Assembly (NCBI GenBank): GCA_019636495.1
Contig: JAHBXL010000013.1
Location: 62,001 to 126,000, forward strand
DNA length: 64,000 bases
Direction of reading: 5' to 3'
DNA from: Phycisphaeraceae bacterium
GTDB lineage: Bacteria > Planctomycetota > Phycisphaerae > Phycisphaerales > UBA1924
Numbering within the stretch: the stretch's first letter is position 1; each line of letters starts with the position of its first letter. Positions 17,082 through 27,040 of the stretch are shown piece by piece. The position numbers and the translations under genes are program-made. The notes below the pieces were generated by a model. That model was not told the origin of the DNA, made no database searches, and saw only the letters and a list, made by a program, of their open reading frames with translations.

Positions 17082-17840
17082 TCAACCGACTCGACGTCTT
17101 GGGTGGACCTCGACCCCGGAGCCCTCCGCCAGCACCACGGAGGCCGGACGAGCCCCCTCCAGATCGGCCCAGGCAGGGCCATAAACCCGCCCGAACTCGA
17201 GCCCAACCTCCGCCGCAGCGTTGGGATAGATCCGCCAGACTGGGTGCCGGACCTCATAGGCCCATGCGCCGCCGCGGGCATCGGCGGTGAAGCCCCACTG
17301 ATGCTCCTTGAGCCAATGGTCGAACGAGTCCGGTGATGGAACGACCGGCGGCTGATCGGCCACGATGCGCAAAACGTGCCGTCGCCGGTCCTTCGGGGAA
17401 GCCCCATCGGGCTATGTCAGGGCATACTCGGCCCAAATGTGTCGGTCGTTTTGGGTGATCGCCGCCTCGATCGGCGCGGTTACGTACGGCTCGCCGTAGA
17501 AACGGCGGGCGACGAACGAAATCGCTGCCCGCGGCACGATCTCGCGAAGGAACATCACGCCGCGTTGATCGCCGCGGCGGACATAGAACCGCAGGTTGAT
17601 CTCCGGGAAGTTCACGAGTGTCGGCCAGCGGATGCCGAACACGCGCGTATCCAGGAACTCGAAGGCGACCAGCGAGACCATCGCTGACTCGCCGCGAGGT
17701 CCGCCGCGATCGGCCAGGTCGTCCCGCGTATCAAGCGTGAAGCCCTTGCCTCGCGGCAGGAATGGCGTCAGTCGCGCCGGGTCGACCGCGTAGGTGACAA
17801 TCGCCAGCGATCGCCAGCGGGCAGTGAGAAACGGCCGCAT
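17082..17840 (-). pseudogene. DUF2071 protein interrupted by one in-frame TAG
   Basis: The reading frame starts at ATG 17840, set by GGAGGAG just upstream (17850-17844). It runs through MRPFLTARWRSLAIVTYAVD and NFPEINLRFYVR, both typical of the DUF2071/YqjF family (acetoacetate decarboxylase-like fold). After IWAEYALT it meets a TAG at 17414-17412. The same frame then continues with family-like sequence: DSFDHWLKEHQWGF, VRHPVWRIYP and PASVVLAEGSGV, ending at 17082. Total length, about 252 codons, is normal for the family. There is no frameshift; a single amber codon splits it, perhaps from TGG. It may be a pseudogene, a sequencing error or a readthrough product. Confidence 0.75.
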
Positions 17841-17913
17841 CATCTCCTCCGAGCATAGCGGCCGCGCGCGGGATCTATCATCAAGGCGCGAACGCGCACT
17901 TGGAGAATCGGCC

Positions 17914-18798
17914 ATGAACAGCATTCGGACGATCGTCGCGGCGGTGGACTTCGGGAAGGCGTCGGAGGCGGCGCTCGCCCAGGCCCTGCGCATCGGCGCG
18001 TGGAGCCGCGCGACAGTGCACGGTGTGCACGTGGTCGACACCGGCGTGTTGCTGGAAACGCAGGAAGCAATGTCCATGCTGCAGGCCGACATCCAGAGCG
18101 CGCTCCAGGCCGAAGCCGCGCAGCGATGGGCGGCTTTCTTGCCGGGCCTTCCCGGCCGCTCCGACTGCCGGTTTCACGTGGTCGTCAACGATGCGCGGCA
18201 CGCGCTGCTGGGGCTGGCGGAGCAGTTGAGCGCCGACCTGATGGTGCTGGGCGTTCGCGGCGACGATACCGGCGGCAAGGGGCCGGGGCCGCTGGCGACG
18301 GCCTGCATGCATCGGGCCAGGTGCCCGGTCCTCCTGGCCCAGGAGGGACAGAGCGGGCCGTACCGGACCATCGTCGCATGCGTTGACTTTTCGGAAACTT
18401 CGCGCCGCGCGCTGGAGGCCGCGGCGAGAGTCGCCCTGCAGGACGGCAGCGCGCTGCGGGTGCTGCACGTCTTCCGCGCGCCGTGGCGCGACAACCGGCT
18501 GCTCATGCTCCCGCCCGTTTCGGCCGAGGGGCAGGCCCGCTACCGCGAAGCGCTGCGCGAGAAGATCGAGTCGCTGTGGGCCGGTCTGGGCGAGGAGTTC
18601 AGTTACCTCAAGCCGCGGGCCGAGGTTGTCGAGCACACCAGCCACGGCCGCGGCATCGTGGAGTATGCGCAGCGAGAGAACGCCGACCTGATCGTCCTCG
18701 GCACGCGCGGGCGCACCAACCTCAAGGAACTGCTGCTGGGCAGCACCGCCGAGCGCGTCATCCGCAGCGCGGGGCGGAGCGTGCTGGCCGTGCGGTAA
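17914..18798 (+). CDS. Tandem universal stress protein
   Basis: A 294-residue cytosolic protein with two UspA domains (1-143 and 150-294). The second keeps the ATP-binding motif G-x2-G-x9-G-S/T in GTRGRTNLKELLLGST; the first has a degenerate version, GVRGDDTGGKGPG. Proteins of this kind bind ATP and help cells survive stress; the exact role here is not known. It is divergent from the broken DUF2071 gene, with about 73 bases between the starts. ATG 17914 is chosen because the Usp fold begins at once with RTIVAAVDFG. Confidence 0.85.
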   Translation: MNSIRTIVAAVDFGKASEAALAQALRIGAWSRATVHGVHVVDTGVLLETQEAMSMLQADIQSALQAEAAQRWAAFLPGLPGRSDCRFHVVVNDARHALLGLAEQLSADLMVLGVRGDDTGGKGPGPLATACMHRARCPVLLAQEGQSGPYRTIVACVDFSETSRRALEAAARVALQDGSALRVLHVFRAPWRDNRLLMLPPVSAEGQARYREALREKIESLWAGLGEEFSYLKPRAEVVEHTSHGRGIVEYAQRENADLIVLGTRGRTNLKELLLGSTAERVIRSAGRSVLAVR

Positions 18799-18863
18799 GA
18801 CCGTGTTGCGGCCGTCCCGGTCGCGGGTTCGGGCGGAAAGTGCCGACGACCGAGTCGGCCGCT

Positions 18864-20531
<1,668 letters not shown>

Positions 20532-20612
20532 GGGTGCAGATCGTATCGGCCCGGTGCGCACGGATCGCTCGGGCATGGCGCTGCCGATAACCGGCACGCT
20601 CGCTCGCGGAAC

Positions 20613-20645
20613 AAAAAGAGCCCCGGGCGGATGCGCGCCCGGGGC
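20613..20645 (-). terminator. Rho-independent terminator of the first porin gene
   Basis: Read on the minus strand, a perfect 10-bp stem (20645-20636 with 20629-20620, GCCCCGGGCG type) has a 6-base loop and is followed by TCTTTTTG ending at about 20613. It lies 69 bases after the porin stop. Confidence 0.9.
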
Positions 20646-20713
20646 CGGGTTCCCTCGCCGCGACGGACATACGCGGCGGGATCAGGGTGAAAAGTCAGAA
20701 AGGAAGGCGGGGG

Positions 20714-21961
20714 TCAGAACAGCAACTGGAACTGGGCGCGGAGAACGACCTCGCCTTCCTCGGTGTCGCCCAGCAGGCCCTGGTCGGTGTTGGGCAGCAG
20801 GCCCAGCCCTGTCAGGTCGCCGGTCTTCTCGAAGGAGTACACCAGGTCGAGCGTGGCCTTGGCCGCGTGACCGGCGAAGTAGTGGTTGACGCCGACCGTG
20901 AGGAACGGGAAGAAGTCCTCGGAGGTGCCGCGGTCGTCGTCGAGCATCAGCGCATCGAAGCGCCCGAAGAGTTCCCACGCATCGGTGAGCATGACGCCGC
21001 CCTGCAGCACGAAGGAGAAGTCGTCGAACTCGGCATCGCCGGCGAAGGAGTCGGCGTCGATGTGGCGGCCGATGAACGACCCGAAGAAGTTCCACCCGTC
21101 GCCCTCGAGGCCCAGATCGGCCGAGTAGAGGAAGACCGAGGTGTCCACGTCGGCGAAGGCGGGCGTGTTGTGCGGGCCCTGGTAGTGCGCGGCGAGCCCG
21201 AGCATTGCGCCAAAGTCGCTGCCGCGCGGCGAGGTGAAATCGGCGAACTGCGACCACGCGCCGTCGAAGAGGAACTCGACACGCGCCGAGAACGCGTAGT
21301 CGGCGTTGCTCATCGCGTTGAAGTCGGTGTTGTCGGTGTTCGCGCCGGAGTTGAAGGTGACCCAAGTCCGCCAGTTCTCCGCCGCGTAACTGAGCCAGAT
21401 CGCCTTCACGCGGTCGTGCCGCATGAAGTCGGTGCTTGGCGCGCGATCGACCGCGAGTTGCTTGAAGTCGCTGGTCATGTCCTCGCGCAGGATGGGAGCC
21501 TTCACCTGGCCCCAGCCCAGGCCCACGCCGTTTGCAAACGTGTACGCCGCGTAGGCGTCCAGAAGCGTGAAGCCTCCGCCCTCCTTGTCGAACTTGCCCT
21601 CGACGAAGAAAGCCCAGTCCTTGTGCACGGTCCCGCCGAAGTTGATGCGGGTGTCGTTGGCCTGGAAGCCGTTGCTGAAGTCGTCATCCGGCGCGTTGTT
21701 GTCGTCGCGCAGGCTGACGATGTAGCGGAACTGCAACGCGCCGCCGATGTTGAGGCGGAAGTTGTCGCCGGCGATGAAGAACGCGCCGTCGTGTCCCGCA
21801 TCGCCCGCGCTCAGCAGGCTCGAGCGCGTCTCCGCATCCGCCATCATCTCCGCGACCGCCGCGCGGACCTGGTCGGCCGATTGCGCCAGCGCGCCCGCCG
21901 ACATCGCCAGTCCCGCCGCCGCGGCGAACGCGCCGGTCACCCTTCGATCGCTCCTGTTCAT
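20714..21961 (-). CDS. Phosphate-selective porin O/P-like protein, copy 1
   Basis: A 415-residue outer-membrane protein. The signal peptide ends near AGALA|QSADQ. The short helical segment AVAEMMADAETRSSLL is followed by a beta-barrel of repeated amphipathic strands and a terminal Phe (VLRAQFQLLF), the usual sorting signal. The fold matches the OprO/OprP porins (PF07396), which in Pseudomonas form phosphate or polyphosphate channels. AGGAGG lies seven bases before ATG 21961. It is the second of two tandem paralogues and has its own terminator. A phosphate role is supported only by the family and by a PhoB/PhoR pair nearby. Confidence 0.85.
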   Translation of the reverse strand: MNRSDRRVTGAFAAAAGLAMSAGALAQSADQVRAAVAEMMADAETRSSLLSAGDAGHDGAFFIAGDNFRLNIGGALQFRYIVSLRDDNNAPDDDFSNGFQANDTRINFGGTVHKDWAFFVEGKFDKEGGGFTLLDAYAAYTFANGVGLGWGQVKAPILREDMTSDFKQLAVDRAPSTDFMRHDRVKAIWLSYAAENWRTWVTFNSGANTDNTDFNAMSNADYAFSARVEFLFDGAWSQFADFTSPRGSDFGAMLGLAAHYQGPHNTPAFADVDTSVFLYSADLGLEGDGWNFFGSFIGRHIDADSFAGDAEFDDFSFVLQGGVMLTDAWELFGRFDALMLDDDRGTSEDFFPFLTVGVNHYFAGHAAKATLDLVYSFEKTGDLTGLGLLPNTDQGLLGDTEEGEVVLRAQFQLLF

Positions 21962-22313
21962 GGCAAGCCTCCTGATCCTGTGCCTGCGCGCGATCGGCCC
22001 GACCATCGGACCCGTGCCGCGGCATGGCTCGAAACCGGCCAAATGACCGGCCCCGGGAGTATATCGGATAGATCTATCTCGTTACTGTCGTATCGCAGAA
22101 TTTCCGATCAGCATGGAATCGACCCGATGCTTCGATCGAGGGCTGTACGTGTAAATCTCTGTCAGACATGAAGTTGCACTGGCTCCACGATGCAAGGAAG
22201 GAGGTGCTGGCAGAACATGGCACCGGTTCAATCGGTGTGGACAAAAAGAACAACCCCGGGCCGAAGCCCGGGGTTGTGCACATGTAGAGTTGTTGACTTC
22301 TGATCGCGAAGAA
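21962..22313. other. 352-base spacer between the two porin genes
   Basis: No gene is seen. It holds the terminator of the upstream porin (22242-22276) and presumably the promoter of the downstream one. The AGATTTACAC decamer (minus strand, 22158-22149), with CTGTCAGACATG alongside, also occurs upstream of the response-regulator gene. Confidence 0.5.
22242..22276 (-). terminator. Rho-independent terminator with UUCG loop
   Basis: On the minus strand, an 11-bp perfect stem (CAACCCCGGGC with GCCCGGGGTTG, 22276-22266 and 22261-22251) closes a C(UUCG)G tetraloop, one of the most stable loops known. It is followed by TTCTTTTTGT (22250-22241). It terminates the porin gene at 22314-23594. Confidence 0.92.
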
Positions 22314-23594
22314 TCAGAAGAGCAACTGGAACTGAGCGCGGATCGCGACCTCGTTCTCTTCCTGATCGCCCAGCAGACCGGTGCCGGTGTTGGGCAGCAG
22401 GCCCGAGCCGACGAGGTTGGTGGTGTCCTGGAAGGACCAGACCAGGTCGATCGACGCCTTCGCGGCGTGACCGGCGTAGTACTGGTTCAGGCCGATGGTG
22501 AGGAAGTTGAAGTTGTCCTCACCGCTGGTGAAGCCCGGGCGATCGCTGTCGGCGAAGATCGCGTCCCAGCGAGCGAAGACTTCGGTGTTCTCGGCGAAGC
22601 GCCAGCCGCCCTGGATGACGAAGCCGTAGTCGGTCACGTCGGTGTCGCTGGCGCCCAGAGACGACTGCTCCTGCCAACGCAGCACGCCCGCCGCGAACAG
22701 GTTCCAGGAATCGCCCTCGAGCGAGATGTCGGCCGTCACCTGGAGGGTGTCGGTGTCGACGTCGGTCGGGCTGGGGGTCTGGGTGCTCTGCTGGTAGTGC
22801 GCCGCAACGCCGAGCAGGAAGCCGAAGTCCTGACCCTTCTGGGAGGTGAAGTCATCCCACACCTTCCAGTCGTTGCCCGAGATCATGAACTCGGCGCGGG
22901 CGGTGAAGGCGTACTCGGCCTCGCCGCGGACGATGAAGGGCGAGCCGGAGGTCGGGCCGGCGTCGTTGAAGTCGGTGTTCTCGGAGTCGAGACCATCGCT
23001 GAACGCCGCGGCGAAGCGCCAGTTCTCAGTGGCGTAGGACAGTTCGATGCCCTGCGAGCGGTCCTGCGTGAAGGCCTCGTTCATGAGCGAGCGCTCGACC
23101 GCCAGTTGGCGGGCGCTGCTGACGAGTTCCTCGCGCATGAGGGGCAACTTGAACTGACCCCAACGAGCCTTCCAGCCGTTGGAGAACTTGTAGCCGGCGT
23201 AGGCCTCCTCGAGGCCGAAACTGCCGCCCTCGCGGTCGAACGAGCCCAGCACGCGGAAGAACCAGTCGTTCCGAATCTCGCCGTTGAAGTCGAGTTTCGT
23301 GCGACGGGTCTGGAAGCCGTTGCTGAAGTCGTCGCCGTTGTTCTCATCGTCCCGGAAGTTGAGGATGTACCGGAACTGGATCTGGCCGCCGATGTTCAGG
23401 CGGAAGCCGTCACCCGCAATGAAGAACCGGCCGTCGTGACCGGCATCGCCCGCGGCCAGCAGGCTGGAGCGCGTCTCCGCGTCCGCCATCATTTCGGCAA
23501 CCTGCGCACGCACCGTGTCGGTGCTCGTCTGCGCAAACGCCGGGGCCGCCGCCGCGAGGCCAGCAGCCAACATCAGAGTCGTCACCTTCGTCAT
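22314..23594 (-). CDS. Phosphate-selective porin O/P-like protein, copy 2
   Basis: A 426-residue outer-membrane porin and tandem paralogue of the gene at 20714-21961. Shared features are the signal peptide, the helix MMADAETRSSLLAAGDAGHD, the FRLNIGGQIQFRYI strand, and the end AIRAQFQLLF. AGGAG lies five bases before ATG 23594, which decides against the ATG 15 bases upstream. The two copies are clearly related but diverged, so the duplication is not recent. Different pore specificities are possible. Confidence 0.87.
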   Translation of the reverse strand: MTKVTTLMLAAGLAAAAPAFAQTSTDTVRAQVAEMMADAETRSSLLAAGDAGHDGRFFIAGDGFRLNIGGQIQFRYILNFRDDENNGDDFSNGFQTRRTKLDFNGEIRNDWFFRVLGSFDREGGSFGLEEAYAGYKFSNGWKARWGQFKLPLMREELVSSARQLAVERSLMNEAFTQDRSQGIELSYATENWRFAAAFSDGLDSENTDFNDAGPTSGSPFIVRGEAEYAFTARAEFMISGNDWKVWDDFTSQKGQDFGFLLGVAAHYQQSTQTPSPTDVDTDTLQVTADISLEGDSWNLFAAGVLRWQEQSSLGASDTDVTDYGFVIQGGWRFAENTEVFARWDAIFADSDRPGFTSGEDNFNFLTIGLNQYYAGHAAKASIDLVWSFQDTTNLVGSGLLPNTGTGLLGDQEENEVAIRAQFQLLF

Positions 23595-24193
23595 CCTGTC
23601 TCCTTTCACCTAGGTCCTGATCAGGGGAACTGCCTTGAATCTCGGCCCTCGCATACGCTTCTCGTCAGAAACAGGGCCGAGAACGAGGGCCGCATGTTAG
23701 CGAGTTCTCACTCGCGCTTTCCACCCACCCCGCGAAATTGTCATCCGGTCTTTGAATCAATGTTGAAAAGTAGCGCAAGTCTTGCGCACATCAGAACTTG
23801 GACCCTGCGAGACCGGACTCCTGCCTTCTTCCTGCCGGGGCCTTGGCGGCCTGATCATTCCCCAAACCCCGGTCGAATAGGCGGTGTGTCCTTCCTTCTC
23901 GCCCGCGGCCTTGACCGGCCGGGGCCCGCATTCCTGCCTGTTGGCGTTCATTCAGGGCCGCGTAGGCTAGCACGCAGACTTAGCGAACGCAAACTCGCTT
24001 CATGGCCGTCGGCTCTCCGGCCCCCCCCACGTGAACATTTGCCGGAGATTTACACAGACTGCACAGACCTTGTAACCCGCACGACAGACACTTGTCTGTA
24101 TGGCCAGGGAGGCCCTGCAATCCCGGCTGCGGGCCCTGCGTAGGCCCCGCGCACACTGGCGCAATCGACTCTAAGTCCAAGGCGGACAAGTAC
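23595..24193. other. 599-base intergenic region
   Basis: No gene is supported; the small open frames here lack family-like sequence. It must carry the promoters of the porin copy 2 (minus) and the response regulator (plus). A run of eight C residues lies at about 24020-24028. The repeat cluster at 24047-24099 is listed separately. Confidence 0.5.
24047..24099 (+). promoter_or_regulatory. Repeat cluster upstream of the response regulator
   Basis: Three direct ACAGAC repeats begin at 24054, 24063 and 24084. The last is part of a perfect 7-bp palindrome, ACAGACA (24084-24090) and TGTCTGT (24093-24099), with a 2-base spacer. The decamer AGATTTACAC just before the first repeat (24047-24056) also occurs before porin copy 1. 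It is a plausible site for PhoB-like self-regulation, but does not match the E. coli Pho box (CTGTCAT repeats at 11-bp spacing). Confidence 0.45.
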
Positions 24194-24952
24194 ATGGATG
24201 ATGCGAAGACCATCTTGATCATCGAGGATGAAGCCGACCTGGCGGACGTGCTCGGGTACAACCTCCGGCGCGCTGGCTATCGGACCGATGTCGCGGCCGA
24301 CGGTCACATCGGTTTGCAGAAGGCCACCGATGAACGCCCGGACCTGATCATCCTCGACGTGATGATGCCGCAGTTATCGGGCTTGCAGGTGGCCAGGCTG
24401 CTCCGCACGAATCCCAAGACCTCGTCAATTCCCATCCTCATGCTCACGGCCAAAGGCGAAGAGGCGGACCAGGTCGCGGGCCTTCAGGTCGGCGCCGACG
24501 ACTACGTGACCAAGCCCTTCAGCATGAAGGTGCTGCTGGCCCGAGTCGAAGCGATGCTGCGACGCCAGCGCGGCACGACGGCCGCGGCGACCGAAGACAT
24601 TCTCGAACTCGGGCCGGTGAAACTCGACCTGACCAACCACGACGCGTGGACGGCCGGGCGCACGGTGAAACTGACGCTGACCGAGTTCCGGTTGCTCGCC
24701 GCGCTGCTGCGCAAGCCGGGCAAGGCGATCCGTCGCGCCGACCTGATGTACAGCGCGATGGGTCCGGGCGTGCTGGTGACCGCGCGCACGATCGACGTGC
24801 ACATGGCCGCGATCCGCAAGAAACTCGGGGATGCGGGCGCGATGATCCGCACGGTCCGCGGCGTGGGCTACCTCATCACGCGCGAGCCGGCGACAAGCAC
24901 CGACGAAACCGACGAGGCCGACGCGGCCCGTGCCGGGGCCGACTTGCACTAA
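24194..24952 (+). CDS. OmpR/PhoB-family response regulator
   Basis: A 252-residue transcription factor. The receiver domain (1-122) has the acidic pocket EDE (11-13), phospho-acceptor Asp55 in LIILDVMMP, and Lys107 in VTKPFS. The C-terminal winged helix (about 135-235) ends with TVRGVGYLI, the usual PhoB signature. The start ATGGATGATGCG at 24194 puts the receiver domain right at the N terminus. The partner kinase starts 34 bases later. Proximity to two OprO/P-like porins and phoH suggests phosphate control, which is inferred. Confidence 0.9.
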   Translation: MDDAKTILIIEDEADLADVLGYNLRRAGYRTDVAADGHIGLQKATDERPDLIILDVMMPQLSGLQVARLLRTNPKTSSIPILMLTAKGEEADQVAGLQVGADDYVTKPFSMKVLLARVEAMLRRQRGTTAAATEDILELGPVKLDLTNHDAWTAGRTVKLTLTEFRLLAALLRKPGKAIRRADLMYSAMGPGVLVTARTIDVHMAAIRKKLGDAGAMIRTVRGVGYLITREPATSTDETDEADAARAGADLH

Positions 24953-24986
24953 ACTCTCCATGGGGTCGGGCGGGGAGGAAGGGCCG

Positions 24987-26486
24987 ATGCCGCTCCGACC
25001 GCCCATGCTGCGCACCATGGCCACGGCCGCGGCGGGAGTGTGGGCGGTGGTTGGCGCGGGGATCGCGCTCGAACTGGTTCCATCGATCGGCGGGAGCGCG
25101 TGGGGCCGCGTTGCCGTTCTCTCGGCGACGGGCCTCGCGGCGACCGCGGTGATCATCGCGGTGCTGGCACGCCGATCGGCGCGGATCGCGGACGTCGAGC
25201 GGGTGGCCCGCGCGATCGCCGCGGCGGACATCGCGCGTCCCGGCGATCGGCCGAGTGTGGGCGTTGCGCACGAGCGCGGCGAGGACGCGGGCGAGTTCGC
25301 GCCGGTGTACGACGCGCTGGATGAACTGGCGGTGCGCGTGGAACGGCAACTGAAGGAAGTGGCGAAGAAGTCGCGCAACCTCGAAGCAGTCATCGACGCG
25401 ATGGACGAGCCGCTCCTCGCGACCGACAACGCCGAGCGCGTGCTGCTGTGCAACCGCTCGGCCGAGGCTCTGTTGGGCGCGACCGGCGGCGGCGTTGGCG
25501 GGGGGCTGGTCGGGCGCGCGGTGTCGGAGGTGTTCACCCAGGCCGACCTGCTGGAACTCCACGCCGCGGCGCGGCAGGGACATACACGCCGCCGACGAGT
25601 GCGCGTGACCACGACGCTGGGCAAGCGGACGCTGCAGGTGTCGGCGCTGCCGGTGCCCGCGGCGTGGGGCCAGGGCGTGTTCGGCGCGGTCATGATCCTG
25701 CGCGATGTGACCGAGATCGACCAGGCCGTGCAGGTGAAAGCGGACTTCGTCGCCAACGCCTCGCACGAGTTGCGCACGCCGGTGTCGGCCATCCGCATGT
25801 CGGCCGAGACGCTCAAGGACGCTGTGAAGGAAGACCCGGCGATGGCCGAGCGACTCGCGGGGATCGTGCTCTCGCACGCGCTGCGGCTGGAAGACCTGCT
25901 GCGCGACCTGCTCGATCTTTCCAGACTCGAGTCGCCGGATGTGCAGTTGAGCGTGGGCGAAGTGGACCTTGTCGCGCTGGCGGAAGAACTCCGCAGCGCG
26001 TTCGCAGACGACCTCGCCGCGCGTCGGCTGGAGTTGTCCTTCGGGTTTGAGGACGAACTGACCGGCATGCGCACCGATGCGCGGTTGCTCATGCTCATCC
26101 TGCGGAATCTCGTCGAGAACGCCTGCAAGTTCGCGCACGAGGGCACGACCGTGCGCATCATCGGCACGCTCGAAGAAGAAGAGTCCGGTCTCGAAGCCGG
26201 CGCATCAAGAACCCGCGGCGTGGCGCGGTTCGAGATCATCGATCGCGGCGTCGGCATCCCGCTTGCGCAGCAGGAACGCGTCTTCGAGCGGTTCTATCAG
26301 GTGGATACGGCGCGGACAGGCTCGCCCGCCAAGCGCGGCACGGGACTGGGTCTGGCGATCGTCAAGCACGCCGCCCGCGCGCTCAAGGGTCGCGTCGGTC
26401 TCGAGTCCAAATGGGGCGAGGGCACGCGTGTGTGGGCCGAAGTGCCGGTCGAGTTCGCTCCGGACTCAATACCCTCGGGCGAGTGA
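24987..26486 (+). CDS. PhoR-like sensor histidine kinase
   Basis: A 499-residue inner-membrane kinase. Two hydrophobic helices near 10-60 with almost no periplasmic loop suggest it does not bind a ligand itself, like PhoR, which senses through the transporter complex. A HAMP-like linker (70-120) is followed by a PAS domain (120-250), HisKA with His260 in NASHELRTPVS, then the ATPase N box (LVENACKFA) and G boxes (DRGVGIP, GTGLGLAIVKH). GGAGG at 24974-24978 sits eight bases before ATG 24987. A TAAACT hexamer at 24950-24955, overlapping the end of the regulator gene, may be a second promoter. Confidence 0.88.
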   Translation: MPLRPPMLRTMATAAAGVWAVVGAGIALELVPSIGGSAWGRVAVLSATGLAATAVIIAVLARRSARIADVERVARAIAAADIARPGDRPSVGVAHERGEDAGEFAPVYDALDELAVRVERQLKEVAKKSRNLEAVIDAMDEPLLATDNAERVLLCNRSAEALLGATGGGVGGGLVGRAVSEVFTQADLLELHAAARQGHTRRRRVRVTTTLGKRTLQVSALPVPAAWGQGVFGAVMILRDVTEIDQAVQVKADFVANASHELRTPVSAIRMSAETLKDAVKEDPAMAERLAGIVLSHALRLEDLLRDLLDLSRLESPDVQLSVGEVDLVALAEELRSAFADDLAARRLELSFGFEDELTGMRTDARLLMLILRNLVENACKFAHEGTTVRIIGTLEEEESGLEAGASRTRGVARFEIIDRGVGIPLAQQERVFERFYQVDTARTGSPAKRGTGLGLAIVKHAARALKGRVGLESKWGEGTRVWAEVPVEFAPDSIPSGE

Positions 26487-26500
26487 AGACCACCGATCGA

Positions 26501-26971
26501 TCAGCGGACTTCCGCCGCGCCGACCCCGTGCAACTGCCCGAGCCGTCGCGCGACTCGATCAACGAGCCGCTTCTCCGCCGCGGCGTCGCCCAGCGGTCCG
26601 ACCGTCGCGGTGATCTGCAGCGGTCCGCTGTCATCGGTGCGGACGATACGGAGCCGAGCCTCGGTTCCAAGGGAATCCCGAAGGCGGTACTGCCGAACGA
26701 AGGGGCTCTCAAACCACCAGTGCGAGATGACCCACTCGGCCTGACCCCCGCCGATCTCGACCGCCGCATCGATGTCGTCCCAGTCGCCCTCTGCCGTGGC
26801 GCGATAGGCCGAATCGGGAAAGGCGGAGGTCGTTTCCGGGGTGGATTGGCACGCAACGAGTCCGAAGGCGCACGCCGCGGCAGCCACAGCGCCGCGAACA
26901 TCCGTACAAAATGCGAGCAAAGATAGCAAGAGACCGCGGTCGCGCAAGCGGGATGGTGTACAATTGATCAT
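26501..26971 (-). CDS. Predicted lipoprotein
   Basis: A 156-residue protein of unknown function. A basic start is followed by a hydrophobic stretch and a lipobox (FGLVAC|QS, cysteine near 41), so it should be lipid-anchored in the envelope. The rest holds a small alpha/beta domain with ISHWWFESPFVRQYRL and a C-terminal helix (EKRLVDRVARRLGQLHG). It is convergent with the kinase gene (14 bases apart) and divergent from phoH. No ribosome-binding site is evident, and a start further in is possible. Confidence 0.55.
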   Translation of the reverse strand: MINCTPSRLRDRGLLLSLLAFCTDVRGAVAAAACAFGLVACQSTPETTSAFPDSAYRATAEGDWDDIDAAVEIGGGQAEWVISHWWFESPFVRQYRLRDSLGTEARLRIVRTDDSGPLQITATVGPLGDAAAEKRLVDRVARRLGQLHGVGAAEVR

Positions 26972-27040
26972 GTGCGCTCTTTCACGAGTGCGTGCGGATC
27001 GGGGCTCTTGCGGGGGCGTGGGTTCAGGAGACGGCTCGGC

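Noticed and set aside
17794..17913. Upstream extension of the stress protein
   Set aside because: It would overlap the divergent DUF2071 start, and the Usp fold begins at the ATG at 17914.
24084..24099. Classical Pho box
   Set aside because: The palindrome is perfect, but it does not match CTGTCAT direct repeats with 11-bp spacing. It is listed only as a possible regulatory site.
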